A stretch of 52,885 nucleotides of DNA, taken from assembly GCA_009995545.1 (NCBI GenBank), contig JAACPI010000008.1, positions 1 to 52,885 on the forward strand, written 5' to 3'. Made by a program: the position numbers and the translations under genes. This document shows, one piece after another, positions 17,667-25,368 of the stretch. Each line of letters begins with the position of its first letter. Position 1 is the first letter of the stretch. The notes beneath the pieces are model-generated. The model was not told where the DNA came from, did not search any database, and saw only the letters and a list, made by a program, of their open reading frames with translations. The stretch is from a bacterium. Lineage in GTDB: Bacteria; Patescibacteriota; WWE3; 2-01-FULL-39-13; JAACPI01.

Positions 17667-18428
17667 CTAGTAACTGAGTGAAAGGTTGGGATTGGGTAAG
17701 ATAATAGTGTTCAACTCTTGTTGTACTACTGACACTTCCCTGAACTGAACCTCAGAAAGCATTGCCTCCCAAAGTCGACCGGAAGTGTCGAACAAAAAGA
17801 CCTTCTCGGGTCTGGATTCAACGGTGAATGGCTGTAGTAAATTGAGATTGTAGATTTTACCCTCAACCTCGAACGTTACGGCCGTCCCTTCTGGTGACGC
17901 TGCTTCAATTATAAAGGGTTTTGATCTCGCCCAGGTTGACCCTTCGATGTTGAAGGTTATCCCTAAGGAAGAGTACTTAGACCCCCCATTTTTGAGCACT
18001 GCCCAGTTTACAACACTTTCTTTCTCTCTTAACTCCCTTGCCTCCTCTTGGCTAAGCCAATCAAAAACGTCAATTGCGCGAATCTTCTTGGGTTCTGGAG
18101 TTGATGTTGGTGCTATTGTGGGGACTGCGTCTTGCAAAGCTGGGTTTGCCAGCTCTGGCCGACCTCCCACATAAAACAGGGCCCCAATCAGCATGGTAAT
18201 AATCATGAGGAAAATCCCCGCGTTTACAGCCACAAAGAATGGGACAAAGAGTTTTTTAACACCTTCAAATCCTACCGGTACGCTTACCTGAGTTTTCGGT
18301 CTGTCTGGGGTTTTTAATCCCTCAAAGCCCTTTTTTCTCAGGTCTCGTAGATCGTTTTTGCTCCTCAACCACCAGTACTTTACCAGTAGTCTTAAAGCAA
18401 TGACGATCTTTTGTCGTAAGTTCAACAT
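17667..18428 (-). CDS. Single-pass membrane protein of unknown function
   Basis: A 253-residue protein with a basic N-terminal cytoplasmic part (about residues 1-65), one membrane segment (VPFFVAVNAGIFLMIITMLI, about 67-90), a Pro/Thr-rich linker (VPTIAPTSTPEPKK) and an extracytoplasmic domain. The frame is open to 18461, but the ATG at 18428 has a GAGGAG Shine-Dalgarno site 6 bp upstream and is preferred. It is followed 8 bp later by the 612-residue membrane protein. Base composition matches that gene rather than the core. No function can be given; a shared envelope complex with its neighbour is an inference. Confidence 0.7.
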   Translation of the reverse strand: MLNLRQKIVIALRLLVKYWWLRSKNDLRDLRKKGFEGLKTPDRPKTQVSVPVGFEGVKKLFVPFFVAVNAGIFLMIITMLIGALFYVGGRPELANPALQDAVPTIAPTSTPEPKKIRAIDVFDWLSQEEARELREKESVVNWAVLKNGGSKYSSLGITFNIEGSTWARSKPFIIEAASPEGTAVTFEVEGKIYNLNLLQPFTVESRPEKVFLFDTSGRLWEAMLSEVQFREVSVVQQELNTIILPNPNLSLSY

Positions 18429-18814
18429 TAGGCTCTCCTCTCTATTCGAATAGACTTGCATTTTGCACTGAATTTTAAATGTTCAACTTTCAACCAGGTG
18501 GTTAAAAGTCCATATAGATTTTTAAAGTGATTAAAAACCTATATAAATACATATCAATTATACCATTTTACCGTATAAGTAACAATACTATAGGGTTAAG
18601 GTATATTTAACCTTAGGGTAATTAAACCATGCAACAAAAATAAGTATTTAATACTTCAAATACTATAGAATACGCATGAAATGGTATGTCATGTGTGTAC
18701 TATAAGACTTAATATAAATATTATTTTTTTGATATAATACTTCTAAGGGGGTTTGTAGACTTGTGATTTTGCGGTCAGCTAAGTTTTCTACAAACCCCCT
18801 CGTTTTTGCCGGTG
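18429..18814. other. Intergenic region in the GC-rich block
   Basis: No gene is supported. This spacer is AT-rich, unlike the genes around it. It contains an inverted repeat TAAGGT...ACCTTA near 18597-18616 and the promoter plus strong hairpin described at 18709-18807. Confidence 0.5.
18709..18807 (+). ncRNA. Candidate small RNA or terminator hairpin with its own promoter
   Basis: TTAATA (18709-18714), an 18-bp spacer and TATAAT (18733-18738) are followed by a 13-bp perfect stem, GGGGGTTTGTAGA (18747-18759) with TCTACAAACCCCC (18787-18799), a 27-nt loop, and a T-run (TCGTTTTT, 18800-18807). This reads as a plus-strand transcript of about 65 nt ending at an intrinsic terminator. The alternative is a terminator for the minus-strand gene that stops at 18815. 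Confidence 0.45.
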
Positions 18815-19186
18815 CTACTGATCAACTTCGACCAGTATTTTTGGGACGCATACATGAATTTCACCCTCGCTTTCACAGTAAAAGGTGACATCATTAAATG
18901 GCCCAATTCCAACCGCAGATACCAGTTTTTCTCCTTTTTCAAAAAAGAGTTCCTCGCTAGTACCTTCTTTACTACACTCGTAGTACTTGTTTTCTACTTG
19001 GCAGTAGAAGTGTAGTACGGTAGAGTATCTTCCTGTAGCTGCAACTGCAACCACGTTTCCTGTAGGCGGGTTTGTGTCCACTAAACTTGTAGATACAGCT
19101 CCTCCAAACAGGAACAGGAGTTTTAGAAACATATACAGTGTAAAGATACCCAGGAATGTACTGATCCCGCTATTCTTGTGAGACAT
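18815..19186 (-). CDS. Small secreted or membrane-anchored Cys-containing protein
   Basis: A 123-residue protein with one N-terminal hydrophobic segment (about residues 10-32, TFLGIFTLYMFLKLLFLFGG) acting as signal or anchor. The remaining domain has two Cys pairs (FYCQVENKYYEC and FYCESEGEIHVC) with similar spacing, suggesting two disulfide-stabilised repeats. It starts with an AAAGGA Shine-Dalgarno-like site. It belongs to the minus-strand GC-rich block, 11 bp after the zinc-ribbon gene. I do not recognise the family. Confidence 0.6.
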   Translation of the reverse strand: MSHKNSGISTFLGIFTLYMFLKLLFLFGGAVSTSLVDTNPPTGNVVAVAATGRYSTVLHFYCQVENKYYECSKEGTSEELFFEKGEKLVSAVGIGPFNDVTFYCESEGEIHVCVPKILVEVDQ

Positions 19187-19197
19187 TGTTTTTTCCT

Positions 19198-19374
19198 TTA
19201 CTTAGAACGGGGGCCGTTGGAGTGAAGAACTCCCCAGCACTTGGAACACGAATACGTTACAAAGTATGTGAAACCTCCTCCGTACATGGTTTTCACCACC
19301 GAGGTGAGTTCCTCTTTGCAATGAGGGCACTTGGGATGTGGTCCCTGGCCCTTCGGTCGTAGTAGGTTTGTCAT
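19198..19374 (-). CDS. Small zinc-ribbon protein
   Basis: A 58-residue protein built around two CxxC pairs (KCPHCKEEL and SCSKCWG) about 25 residues apart, the spacing of a zinc ribbon. The frame is open upstream to 19398, but the ATG at 19374 has a GGGGAG Shine-Dalgarno site 6 bp before it and is preferred. It may bind nucleic acid or protein. It lies between the predicted lipoprotein and the Cys-containing protein in the GC-rich operon. Confidence 0.6.
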   Translation of the reverse strand: MTNLLRPKGQGPHPKCPHCKEELTSVVKTMYGGGFTYFVTYSCSKCWGVLHSNGPRSK

Positions 19375-19385
19375 CTTTCTCCCCT

Positions 19386-19631
19386 TTACTTGCACCAAAC
19401 ACCCGAAAATCCGTAGAACTCTCCGCCAAAGGCTTTAGTTATAAAATACCCATAACAGGGGCCTTCTACTCCTGGTGGAGAGTTTACCGGTACCCATTTC
19501 AACTGAGTTTGTTCCTCTACAGTGCTTGTAGTCGGGCCAAACTTTTGTGAATCTAGAGTTTGGGCTGGTGCAGGTGCACAAGCTCCAAACAAAAACAAAG
19601 CCAGTACTAGTGCACCAATTAAGCTTTTCAC
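19386..19631 (-). CDS. Small predicted lipoprotein
   Basis: About 81 residues. The frame is open to 19733, but the GTG at 19631 is preceded by an AAGGAG site 7-8 bp upstream and begins a clear lipoprotein-type signal: charged start, hydrophobic run ALVLALFLFG, then A-C (Cys at about residue 18) and a Pro/Ala-rich stretch. The mature part has two further Cys. It would be anchored on the outer face of the membrane. It is the first gene of the minus-strand GC-rich block. Confidence 0.6.
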   Translation of the reverse strand: MKSLIGALVLALFLFGACAPAPAQTLDSQKFGPTTSTVEEQTQLKWVPVNSPPGVEGPCYGYFITKAFGGEFYGFSGVWCK

Positions 19632-19760
19632 TCTATGTCTCCTTTTAGTTGGGTTGGATTTAAACGATTGCCTTTCGACACAGTAAATACAGTGTCTGTA
19701 TTCACAATGCCAAAAGGCAAAAAACACCAGCAAATTTTAAATGTACTTTGCCGGTAATTA

Positions 19761-19902
19761 GTGTTTTAAACACAAAAAAACCGGCCAGTACAGCCGGTTA
19801 AGAGTTTTAAACCTTATGAACGGCCATACAGTATGGCCGGTTGTAAATGATTTTAGATCACGGTTTTTGCAAAGTTTACCAAAGGTAAAACCAGTCTTTG
19901 CA
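19761..19902. repeat. Cluster of four perfect hairpins or palindromes
   Basis: In 142 bp there are GTGTTTTAAACAC (19761-19773); AACCGGC/GCCGGTT with a 7-nt loop (19779-19799); a 19-bp palindrome CGGCCATAC-A-GTATGGCCG (19821-19839); and nested TGCAAAG/CTTTGCA enclosing TTTACC/GGTAAA (19868-19902). The second and third share GGCC-A-TACAG-type sequence. No gene is present. It lies upstream of the minus-strand block. Confidence 0.75.
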
Positions 19903-20040
19903 TAACTCCCTAAAATCCAAGGCGTTATTTAATGATTAAAATATACACAAATAACTATAAGATGTCAAGTAAATTTAGTAAAATTAAGCGGAGTTTTATG
20001 GGTTACTATTAGCCTTATAACAACAACAAATAAGATTGAT

Positions 20041-20072
20041 AGTATATACTGAGTATATACTTAGTATATACT
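20041..20072. repeat. Three AGTATATACT palindromes with 11-bp period
   Basis: The 10-bp palindrome AGTATATACT occurs at 20041-20050, 20052-20061 and 20063-20072, separated by single bases. The 11-bp period is close to one turn of DNA, so proteins bound to all three would sit on one face. It lies 30 bp beyond the rmuC stop and upstream of the minus-strand GC-rich block. The remaining sequence between 19632 and 20102 shows no gene. Confidence 0.85.
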
Positions 20073-20102
20073 ATTTTACTTCACATTTTTCTAAAAACTA
20101 GC

Positions 20103-21251
20103 CTATTCAACAAGCTTAATTTCCTCTTCGGCAAGTTCCTTTGTTGCTTTTGCTTCTTTTAACTTTGGTTTGTTATCTTTGCTCTTTTCCGATTCTTCGA
20201 TATTTTTAAAGCTCCTACCCATTTGTTTTACCCTAGTTTCTGAAATTTGTTGGTAATCTTTATATGCTGTGTCAAAGCTCCTACCTAACTTTTCAAACTC
20301 ACCTGTAAATTTTGTAAAGTTGTCTTTAAAAACTGCAATGTGTTTTATAACATCTTTAAGGTTTTGTTCGTAATAAAAGTTTCTGTATCCTTGCATTATT
20401 GTTCTGGCTATAGCATAAATGCTAAAGGGGGAGGCAATAATTATTTTTTTAGCAAAAGCTTCTTCTACAAGGGCTGGGAATTCTTTATTTATATAAGTAA
20501 AAACAACCTCGTTTGGAACAAACATTATGGCAAAATCTAAAGTTCCTTCTTCACTATTTATATATTCTCTTTTGGTAATATCTCTTAATTTAGTTCGTAC
20601 ATCTAACTCAAATTGCTTTTTTAAATTGGTTAAGTGAGTTTTATCTTCGGCATCGGTCATTTTTAATATTGCAGCTAAAGGAAATTTTGCATCTACACTA
20701 ATAGTGCGCTTTTCGGGAAGCATTATTATTACATCGGGTCTAACTCCACTGTCCATAACTTCTTGGGTTTTATAATGTACTCCTTTTTCAAGTCCGCTAC
20801 TTATTAGAATATCTTCTAATATTTTTTCTCCCCACTCTCCACGTACCTGGTTGTTGCTCATTACTCTGGCAAGTTTTGCAGCACTTGTTTCTAAATCTTT
20901 AGTAGCTTTTTGATGTTCTTCGATTTGCCTCTTTATATCACCAAAATACTTCATATTTTCTGTTCGGCTTTCTATTAGTTCTTTATGTCGTTTTTCTAGA
21001 TCTTCTTCAATTTTTTTAACCATTCCTTCCATAGCCTCTTTTTTATTTTTTAAATCAGTTGAAATCACTTCTTTATCTGCTTTTAAAGCATCCTTAGAAA
21101 TTTGAGTTAATTTTCCCATTCCCTCGTTCATTAGTTCATTAAACACATTTTTAAAATCTTCTTTTTGTTTTTTCTCCATATCTCTCTTAAACCAAAGTAA
21201 AAAGAGTAAGATTATAATTGTTACAGTAGTAAGGGCAATTATTATTTGCAT
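20103..21251 (-). CDS. rmuC: RmuC-family DNA recombination protein
   Basis: A 382-residue protein with an N-terminal membrane anchor (residues about 3-22), a coiled-coil region (about 25-125, repeating K/E-rich heptads) and the RmuC nuclease-like domain: NNQVRGEWGEKILEDIL, VRPDVIIMLPEKRTISVDAK, and DFAIMFVPNEVVFTYI. The conserved E-D-DAK residues are those of a PD-(D/E)xK fold. RmuC limits inversions at short inverted repeats. A TATACT hexamer on the minus strand (21258-21263) ends 6 nt before the ATG. It is divergent from the small membrane protein at 21356. Confidence 0.92.
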   Translation of the reverse strand: MQIIIALTTVTIIILLFLLWFKRDMEKKQKEDFKNVFNELMNEGMGKLTQISKDALKADKEVISTDLKNKKEAMEGMVKKIEEDLEKRHKELIESRTENMKYFGDIKRQIEEHQKATKDLETSAAKLARVMSNNQVRGEWGEKILEDILISSGLEKGVHYKTQEVMDSGVRPDVIIMLPEKRTISVDAKFPLAAILKMTDAEDKTHLTNLKKQFELDVRTKLRDITKREYINSEEGTLDFAIMFVPNEVVFTYINKEFPALVEEAFAKKIIIASPFSIYAIARTIMQGYRNFYYEQNLKDVIKHIAVFKDNFTKFTGEFEKLGRSFDTAYKDYQQISETRVKQMGRSFKNIEESEKSKDNKPKLKEAKATKELAEEEIKLVE

Positions 21252-21257
21252 GAAGTC

Positions 21258-21263
21258 AGTATA
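21258..21263 (-). promoter_or_regulatory. -10 element of rmuC, predicted leaderless start
   Basis: TATACT on the minus strand, 6 nt before the rmuC ATG. Its plus-strand counterpart for the divergent gene is at 21344-21349. Confidence 0.6.
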
Positions 21264-21343
21264 CAGTAGATAGTAGCCAGTAGTCAGTTATCTTTTAATT
21301 TTCTAGGTCTACTCTAATAATTTTAGAACTTTAAATTTTAGCG

Positions 21344-21349
21344 TATACT
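21344..21349 (+). promoter_or_regulatory. -10 element, predicted leaderless start
   Basis: TATACT ending 6 bp before the ATG at 21356. No Shine-Dalgarno site is present. Confidence 0.6.
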
Positions 21350-21355
21350 TTATTT

Positions 21356-21748
21356 ATGAAACGAGCATTTCACCCGCCTGTTTTTTTGTTTAAACATATT
21401 AGTCTTAGTGCTATAACTTTTACTGCTTTGCTTTATATATTTACCACTGTTGAGCCCACAAATGCTTTAATGGTTTTACTTTTTTTATTTTTATTGTTTA
21501 TTTTTTTATCTTCATTTTTGAGTTTGGTTACCTTTGTAATTAAGCACCGAGAAGATAGAAGAGTTTGGTATTTAAAAGAAAAAAACTTTGTTTCTCTTTA
21601 TAGTTTGTTTATTTTTTTATCTTTGGGAGCAGTTTTAATGATTTTTTTAAGCTATATAAAACAAATAAATTATGTGTCTGTTGGCTTAGTTGTAGCCTCT
21701 ACCCTTGGAGGATATATTTTAAATAAAAAAAGCTCTGCAGAAATTTAA
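21356..21748 (+). CDS. Small four-segment membrane protein of unknown function
   Basis: A 130-residue protein with about four hydrophobic segments (residues roughly 13-30, 37-60, 80-100 and 105-122) and a charged loop, KHREDRRVWYLKEKN, between the second and third. I do not recognise it. It is followed 53 bp later by metG. Similar small integral membrane proteins are common in CPR genomes, but no role can be given. Confidence 0.65.
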   Translation: MKRAFHPPVFLFKHISLSAITFTALLYIFTTVEPTNALMVLLFLFLLFIFLSSFLSLVTFVIKHREDRRVWYLKEKNFVSLYSLFIFLSLGAVLMIFLSYIKQINYVSVGLVVASTLGGYILNKKSSAEI

Positions 21749-21801
21749 CTGTTTGAAACCTCTGTTTTTGTCTTTATTCCCTGTTATAATGCTTATAAAT
21801 T

Positions 21802-23259
21802 ATGGACCAGACTAAAAACTTTTATTTAACGACAACCCTGCCTTACGTAAACAGTAGCCCGCATATTGGCTTTGCTTTAGAAATTATTCAGGCGGATGCA
21901 ATTTGTAGATATATGTCTAAGCAGGGCTATAGCGTTATCTTTAATACAGGTACGGATGAGCATGGTTTAAAGATATATCAAAAAGCTTTAGAAGAGGGAA
22001 AAGACCCACAAGTTTATACAGACGAATACGCTAAACATTTTAAAGATTTAAAGGAAAAACTAAATTTATCTTTTAACAGGTTTATTAGAACTACTGATAA
22101 AAATCATAAGGAGGCAGCTAAACATTTTTGGAACCTAAGCCTTAAAAATGGTGATATTTACAAGGATAAATACGCAGTTAAGTACTGTGTTGGCTGTGAA
22201 TTAGAAAAACAAGATAGTGAGCTTGAAAATGGAAAATGCCCAATTCATCCTAATATGAATATTGAACTTGTCGAAGAAGAAAATTATTATTTTAAATTTT
22301 CTAAGTATCAAGAGCCCCTTCTTAAAATTTATAATGAAAACCCCAGTTTTGTAGTACCCGCTTTTAGGTTAGAGGAAATTAAAAAATTTGTAAGTGAGGG
22401 GTTAAAAGATTTTAGTATAAGTAGATTAAAAGAAAAAATGCCTTGGGGTGTTGAGGTGCCGGGAGACAGCGATCATGTTATGTATGTTTGGTTTGATGCT
22501 TTAATAAACTACATTTCCACCTTAGGGTGGCCAAACAAAGATAGTGATTTTAAAGATTTTTGGCCTGGGGTACAAGTTGCAGGAAAAGATAATTTAAGGC
22601 AACAAAGTGCTATGTGGCAGGCAATGTTACTTTCTGCCGGTTTAAAACCCAGCAAACAAATTTTAATTCACGGGTTTATTAACAGTGACGGGCAAAAAAT
22701 GAGCAAAAGCCTTGGAAATGTTATTGACCCTCTTAAAATTGTAGACAACTACGGAATAGATGCCCTTAGATATTACCTTTTATCTGACGCCCCAACTTTT
22801 GGTGAAGATATGGACTATGCTGATGATAAATTTAAAAACAGGGTTAATGGAGACTTAGCCAATGGGATAGGTAACCTTGTTGCTAGGGTAACTAAAATGT
22901 GTGAAACAAGTGGTTTTGAATACATTTTAAACTTTAAAAAAGCCGAAATTGAAGGTGTTATTGATAAAACAGCTCAATTAATGAGTGAGTATAAAATAGA
23001 TGAGGTTTGCGCTGTTTTAACCTATGAAGTTTCCGTTTTAGATAAACATTTGCAAGAGACTAAACCCTGGGAAAATATTGCCGAAAATAAAGAACTTTTA
23101 GAATTGGTTTTAAATAAAATTTTATTCTTGTTAGACAATTTTGAATTTATTCTCCCTACTACTAAACAGCGGGTCTTTGACCATCTAGGTGTTAGTGAGG
23201 ATATAGAAACTGTTAAAAAAGTAACACATTTGACTGGGCTTTTTCCTAGAATCCAATGA
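21802..23259 (+). CDS. metG: Methionyl-tRNA synthetase
   Basis: A 485-residue class I aminoacyl-tRNA synthetase that charges tRNA-Met and initiator tRNA. The HIGH motif is in NSSPHIGFALEI, the zinc-knuckle insert has YCVGCELE and GKCPIHPN, and the KMSKS motif is in GQKMSKSLGNVIDP. The anticodon-binding helical domain follows from about residue 360. It lacks the C-terminal EMAP/tRNA-binding extension found in longer enzymes. A TATAAT (21785-21790) lies 11 bp before the ATG. Its TGA stop overlaps the ATG of the glycosidase gene (ATGA), implying translational coupling. Confidence 0.95.
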   Translation: MDQTKNFYLTTTLPYVNSSPHIGFALEIIQADAICRYMSKQGYSVIFNTGTDEHGLKIYQKALEEGKDPQVYTDEYAKHFKDLKEKLNLSFNRFIRTTDKNHKEAAKHFWNLSLKNGDIYKDKYAVKYCVGCELEKQDSELENGKCPIHPNMNIELVEEENYYFKFSKYQEPLLKIYNENPSFVVPAFRLEEIKKFVSEGLKDFSISRLKEKMPWGVEVPGDSDHVMYVWFDALINYISTLGWPNKDSDFKDFWPGVQVAGKDNLRQQSAMWQAMLLSAGLKPSKQILIHGFINSDGQKMSKSLGNVIDPLKIVDNYGIDALRYYLLSDAPTFGEDMDYADDKFKNRVNGDLANGIGNLVARVTKMCETSGFEYILNFKKAEIEGVIDKTAQLMSEYKIDEVCAVLTYEVSVLDKHLQETKPWENIAENKELLELVLNKILFLLDNFEFILPTTKQRVFDHLGVSEDIETVKKVTHLTGLFPRIQ

Positions 23260-24515
23260 ATTCAATGCCCAAGCGTAAAAAATTTTTATGGGGCGCAAGT
23301 AGTGCTGCTCATCAGGTAGAGGGAAACAACTATAATGATTGGACAGTTTGGGAGCAGGAAAACGCTTTTCGTTTAGCAAAAGAACCAAAAAAGTATTATT
23401 TAAAGTACTCTAAAATGTTTCTTAGTATTGAACCTCCTTGGGAGTTAATGAACCCTCACTTTGAAAACCCCAAAAACTATATATCTGGTGATGCTGTGGA
23501 TCACTACAACAGGTACTCCGAAGATTTTAAACTGGCCCAGGATTTGGGCCACAACGCACATAGATTTTCTATTGAGTGGTCTAGGATAGAACCTAAGCAG
23601 GGAGAATTTGATTCCAGGGAGATTGAACACTATAGAAATGTTTTAAAGGAGCTAAAAAGCCGTGGTTTGGAGCCCGTTGCTACTTTGTGGCATTTTACTC
23701 TTCCGGTTTGGGCATATGAGATGGGTGGGTTTTCTAATAAAAAAGTAGCTAATTACTTTTTGAGGTTTGTAGACCTTGTGTCGAAAGAGTATGCCGATCT
23801 GGTTACTTACTGGATAGTACTAAATGAGCCCGTGATCTATACTTTTGCAACTTATTTTATTGGTGTTTTTCCTAACGGAAACAAAGGTTTTTTCTCCGGA
23901 TTAAAGGCTATTAAAAATTTTATATACGTAACAAATCGTGCGGGTAGCTATATTAAAAAATATAATAATAAAGCCTTAGTAGGTGTTTCTAAGCAGGATT
24001 TAGATGCCAGATTCACTACCTCGTGGAACCACTTTTTAGCCTATTCCGTTGATTTCTTTTGGAATTTACTTTTTATAGTTTTAACGAAAAAGAACTTAGA
24101 TTTCATAGGTTTAAATTACTATATTTCTAAAATTTTTGGTAAGAAGAAAGCCGGACTAAAGTATTCTGATATGGGTTGGGGACTATACCCCAAAGGTTTA
24201 TATAACTTGCTTAAAAAGCTACAAAGATTTGGTAAGCCGATTTTAATCACAGAATGCGGTCTTGCAGATTCTAAAGACATTAAAAGAGGTTGGTACATTA
24301 AAGAGGTAATTGAAAATATTAAAAAAGCTAAGGCCGAGGGTGTTGTTGTCACCGGCTTTATCTACTGGTCTCTAACAGATAATTTTGAATGGGATAAAGG
24401 CTTTTGGCCCAAATTTGGATTAGTAGAGATTGACTATAATAACCGGTTATCAAGAAAAATACGCAGAAGCGGTTACATCTATAAAAAACTTATAGAGGAA
24501 AATTTTAATATCTGA
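23256..24515 (+). CDS. Glycoside hydrolase family 1 (beta-glucosidase/galactosidase-like)
   Basis: A 419-residue TIM-barrel glycosidase. It opens with the GH1 signature FLWGASSAAHQVEGNNYNDW, has HRFSIEWSRIEP, the acid/base Glu in IVLNEPVIY, the nucleophile Glu in LITECGLADS, and the closing aglycone-site region YWSLTDNFEWDKGF. The usual TENG around the nucleophile is TECG here. There is no signal peptide, so it is cytoplasmic. The ATG at 23256 overlaps the metG stop; a second ATG at 23268 is an equally good start. It would hydrolyse beta-linked disaccharides or glycosides. Sugar preference is not readable. Confidence 0.9.
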   Translation: MNSMPKRKKFLWGASSAAHQVEGNNYNDWTVWEQENAFRLAKEPKKYYLKYSKMFLSIEPPWELMNPHFENPKNYISGDAVDHYNRYSEDFKLAQDLGHNAHRFSIEWSRIEPKQGEFDSREIEHYRNVLKELKSRGLEPVATLWHFTLPVWAYEMGGFSNKKVANYFLRFVDLVSKEYADLVTYWIVLNEPVIYTFATYFIGVFPNGNKGFFSGLKAIKNFIYVTNRAGSYIKKYNNKALVGVSKQDLDARFTTSWNHFLAYSVDFFWNLLFIVLTKKNLDFIGLNYYISKIFGKKKAGLKYSDMGWGLYPKGLYNLLKKLQRFGKPILITECGLADSKDIKRGWYIKEVIENIKKAKAEGVVVTGFIYWSLTDNFEWDKGFWPKFGLVEIDYNNRLSRKIRRSGYIYKKLIEENFNI

Positions 24516-24525
24516 AGATTGTAAG

Positions 24526-25362
24526 ATGCACTATATTGATACCCACTGCCATCTATTTTTAAATGACGAAGGTTTTAGCTTTGACCCAGAAATAGTTGTT
24601 AAAAATAGTATTAAGGCGGGTGTAAAACAAATATGGCTTAGCTCAACGAATGTCTGGGATATTAAAAGAAATTTAGCTTTAACAAGTAAATACCCTGAAA
24701 ACCTTAAAACTTTTGTGGGTTTTCACCCAGAAGATTATTTGGAATATGACTCCTCTGAGCTAGAAAATATCCTCAAAGTATATTGCCGACCTACGACTTT
24801 AAACCCCGGCTCCCTAAACCCTAAATCCTCTAGTCCAAATCCTATTGCGGGTATTGGTGAGGTGGGTGTAGATCTGCATTGGAATGACATATCTACAAAA
24901 GACATACAAATGCAGGTTTTTAAAGATCAAATCGAGCTGGCTTTAAAGTATGATCTACCCGTGGCAGTACATTCTAGGGATGCTTACGAACTAACTATAG
25001 AAGTGCTAGAAAAATATAAAAACCTTAAATTTATTTGGCATAGCTACAATTTAGATAGTGATACGACCAAAAAGCTACTAGGCGTATTTCCCAATATTTA
25101 CTTTGGTTTTAATGCAGTAATTACTTATAAATCGGGGATATACATACAAGAAAGTATTAAAGTTATTCCGGATGATAAAATAGTGTTAGAAACAGATGCT
25201 CCTTTTTTATCTCCAAGGACTAAAGAAAGTTCAAATAGGGGGTATAATACTTCTGAAGGCGTTATCGACGTGTATCAGGCAGTGTCTAAAATAAGGGGCC
25301 TATCGGTGGAAAAACTACAGAGGCTAGTTATCAAAAATTGTTCTAAATATATAAATAACTGA
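24526..25362 (+). CDS. tatD: TatD-family metal-dependent hydrolase/deoxyribonuclease
   Basis: A 278-residue amidohydrolase-fold protein. Metal ligands are visible in order: IDTHCH (H7, H9), GIGEVGVDLH (Glu), VAVHSRDAYE (His), IWHSYNLD (His) and VLETDAPFLSPR (Asp). TatD enzymes are 3'-5' exonucleases acting in DNA repair and RNA quality control. Residues about 85-105 form a Ser/Pro/Asn-rich insert (NPGSLNPKSSSPNP) not usual in the family. The gene follows the glycosidase by 10 bp and precedes the glycosyltransferase by 6 bp, so it lies in an operon-like run. Confidence 0.92.
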   Translation: MHYIDTHCHLFLNDEGFSFDPEIVVKNSIKAGVKQIWLSSTNVWDIKRNLALTSKYPENLKTFVGFHPEDYLEYDSSELENILKVYCRPTTLNPGSLNPKSSSPNPIAGIGEVGVDLHWNDISTKDIQMQVFKDQIELALKYDLPVAVHSRDAYELTIEVLEKYKNLKFIWHSYNLDSDTTKKLLGVFPNIYFGFNAVITYKSGIYIQESIKVIPDDKIVLETDAPFLSPRTKESSNRGYNTSEGVIDVYQAVSKIRGLSVEKLQRLVIKNCSKYINN

Positions 25363-25368
25363 TTTATT

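Noticed and set aside
15820-19631. Prophage
   Set aside because: No integrase, terminase, capsid, portal or lysis genes are recognisable, so only a foreign origin, not a phage, is supported.
20041-20072. CRISPR array
   Set aside because: Units are 10 bp with 1-bp gaps, too short for CRISPR repeats and spacers, and no cas genes are present.
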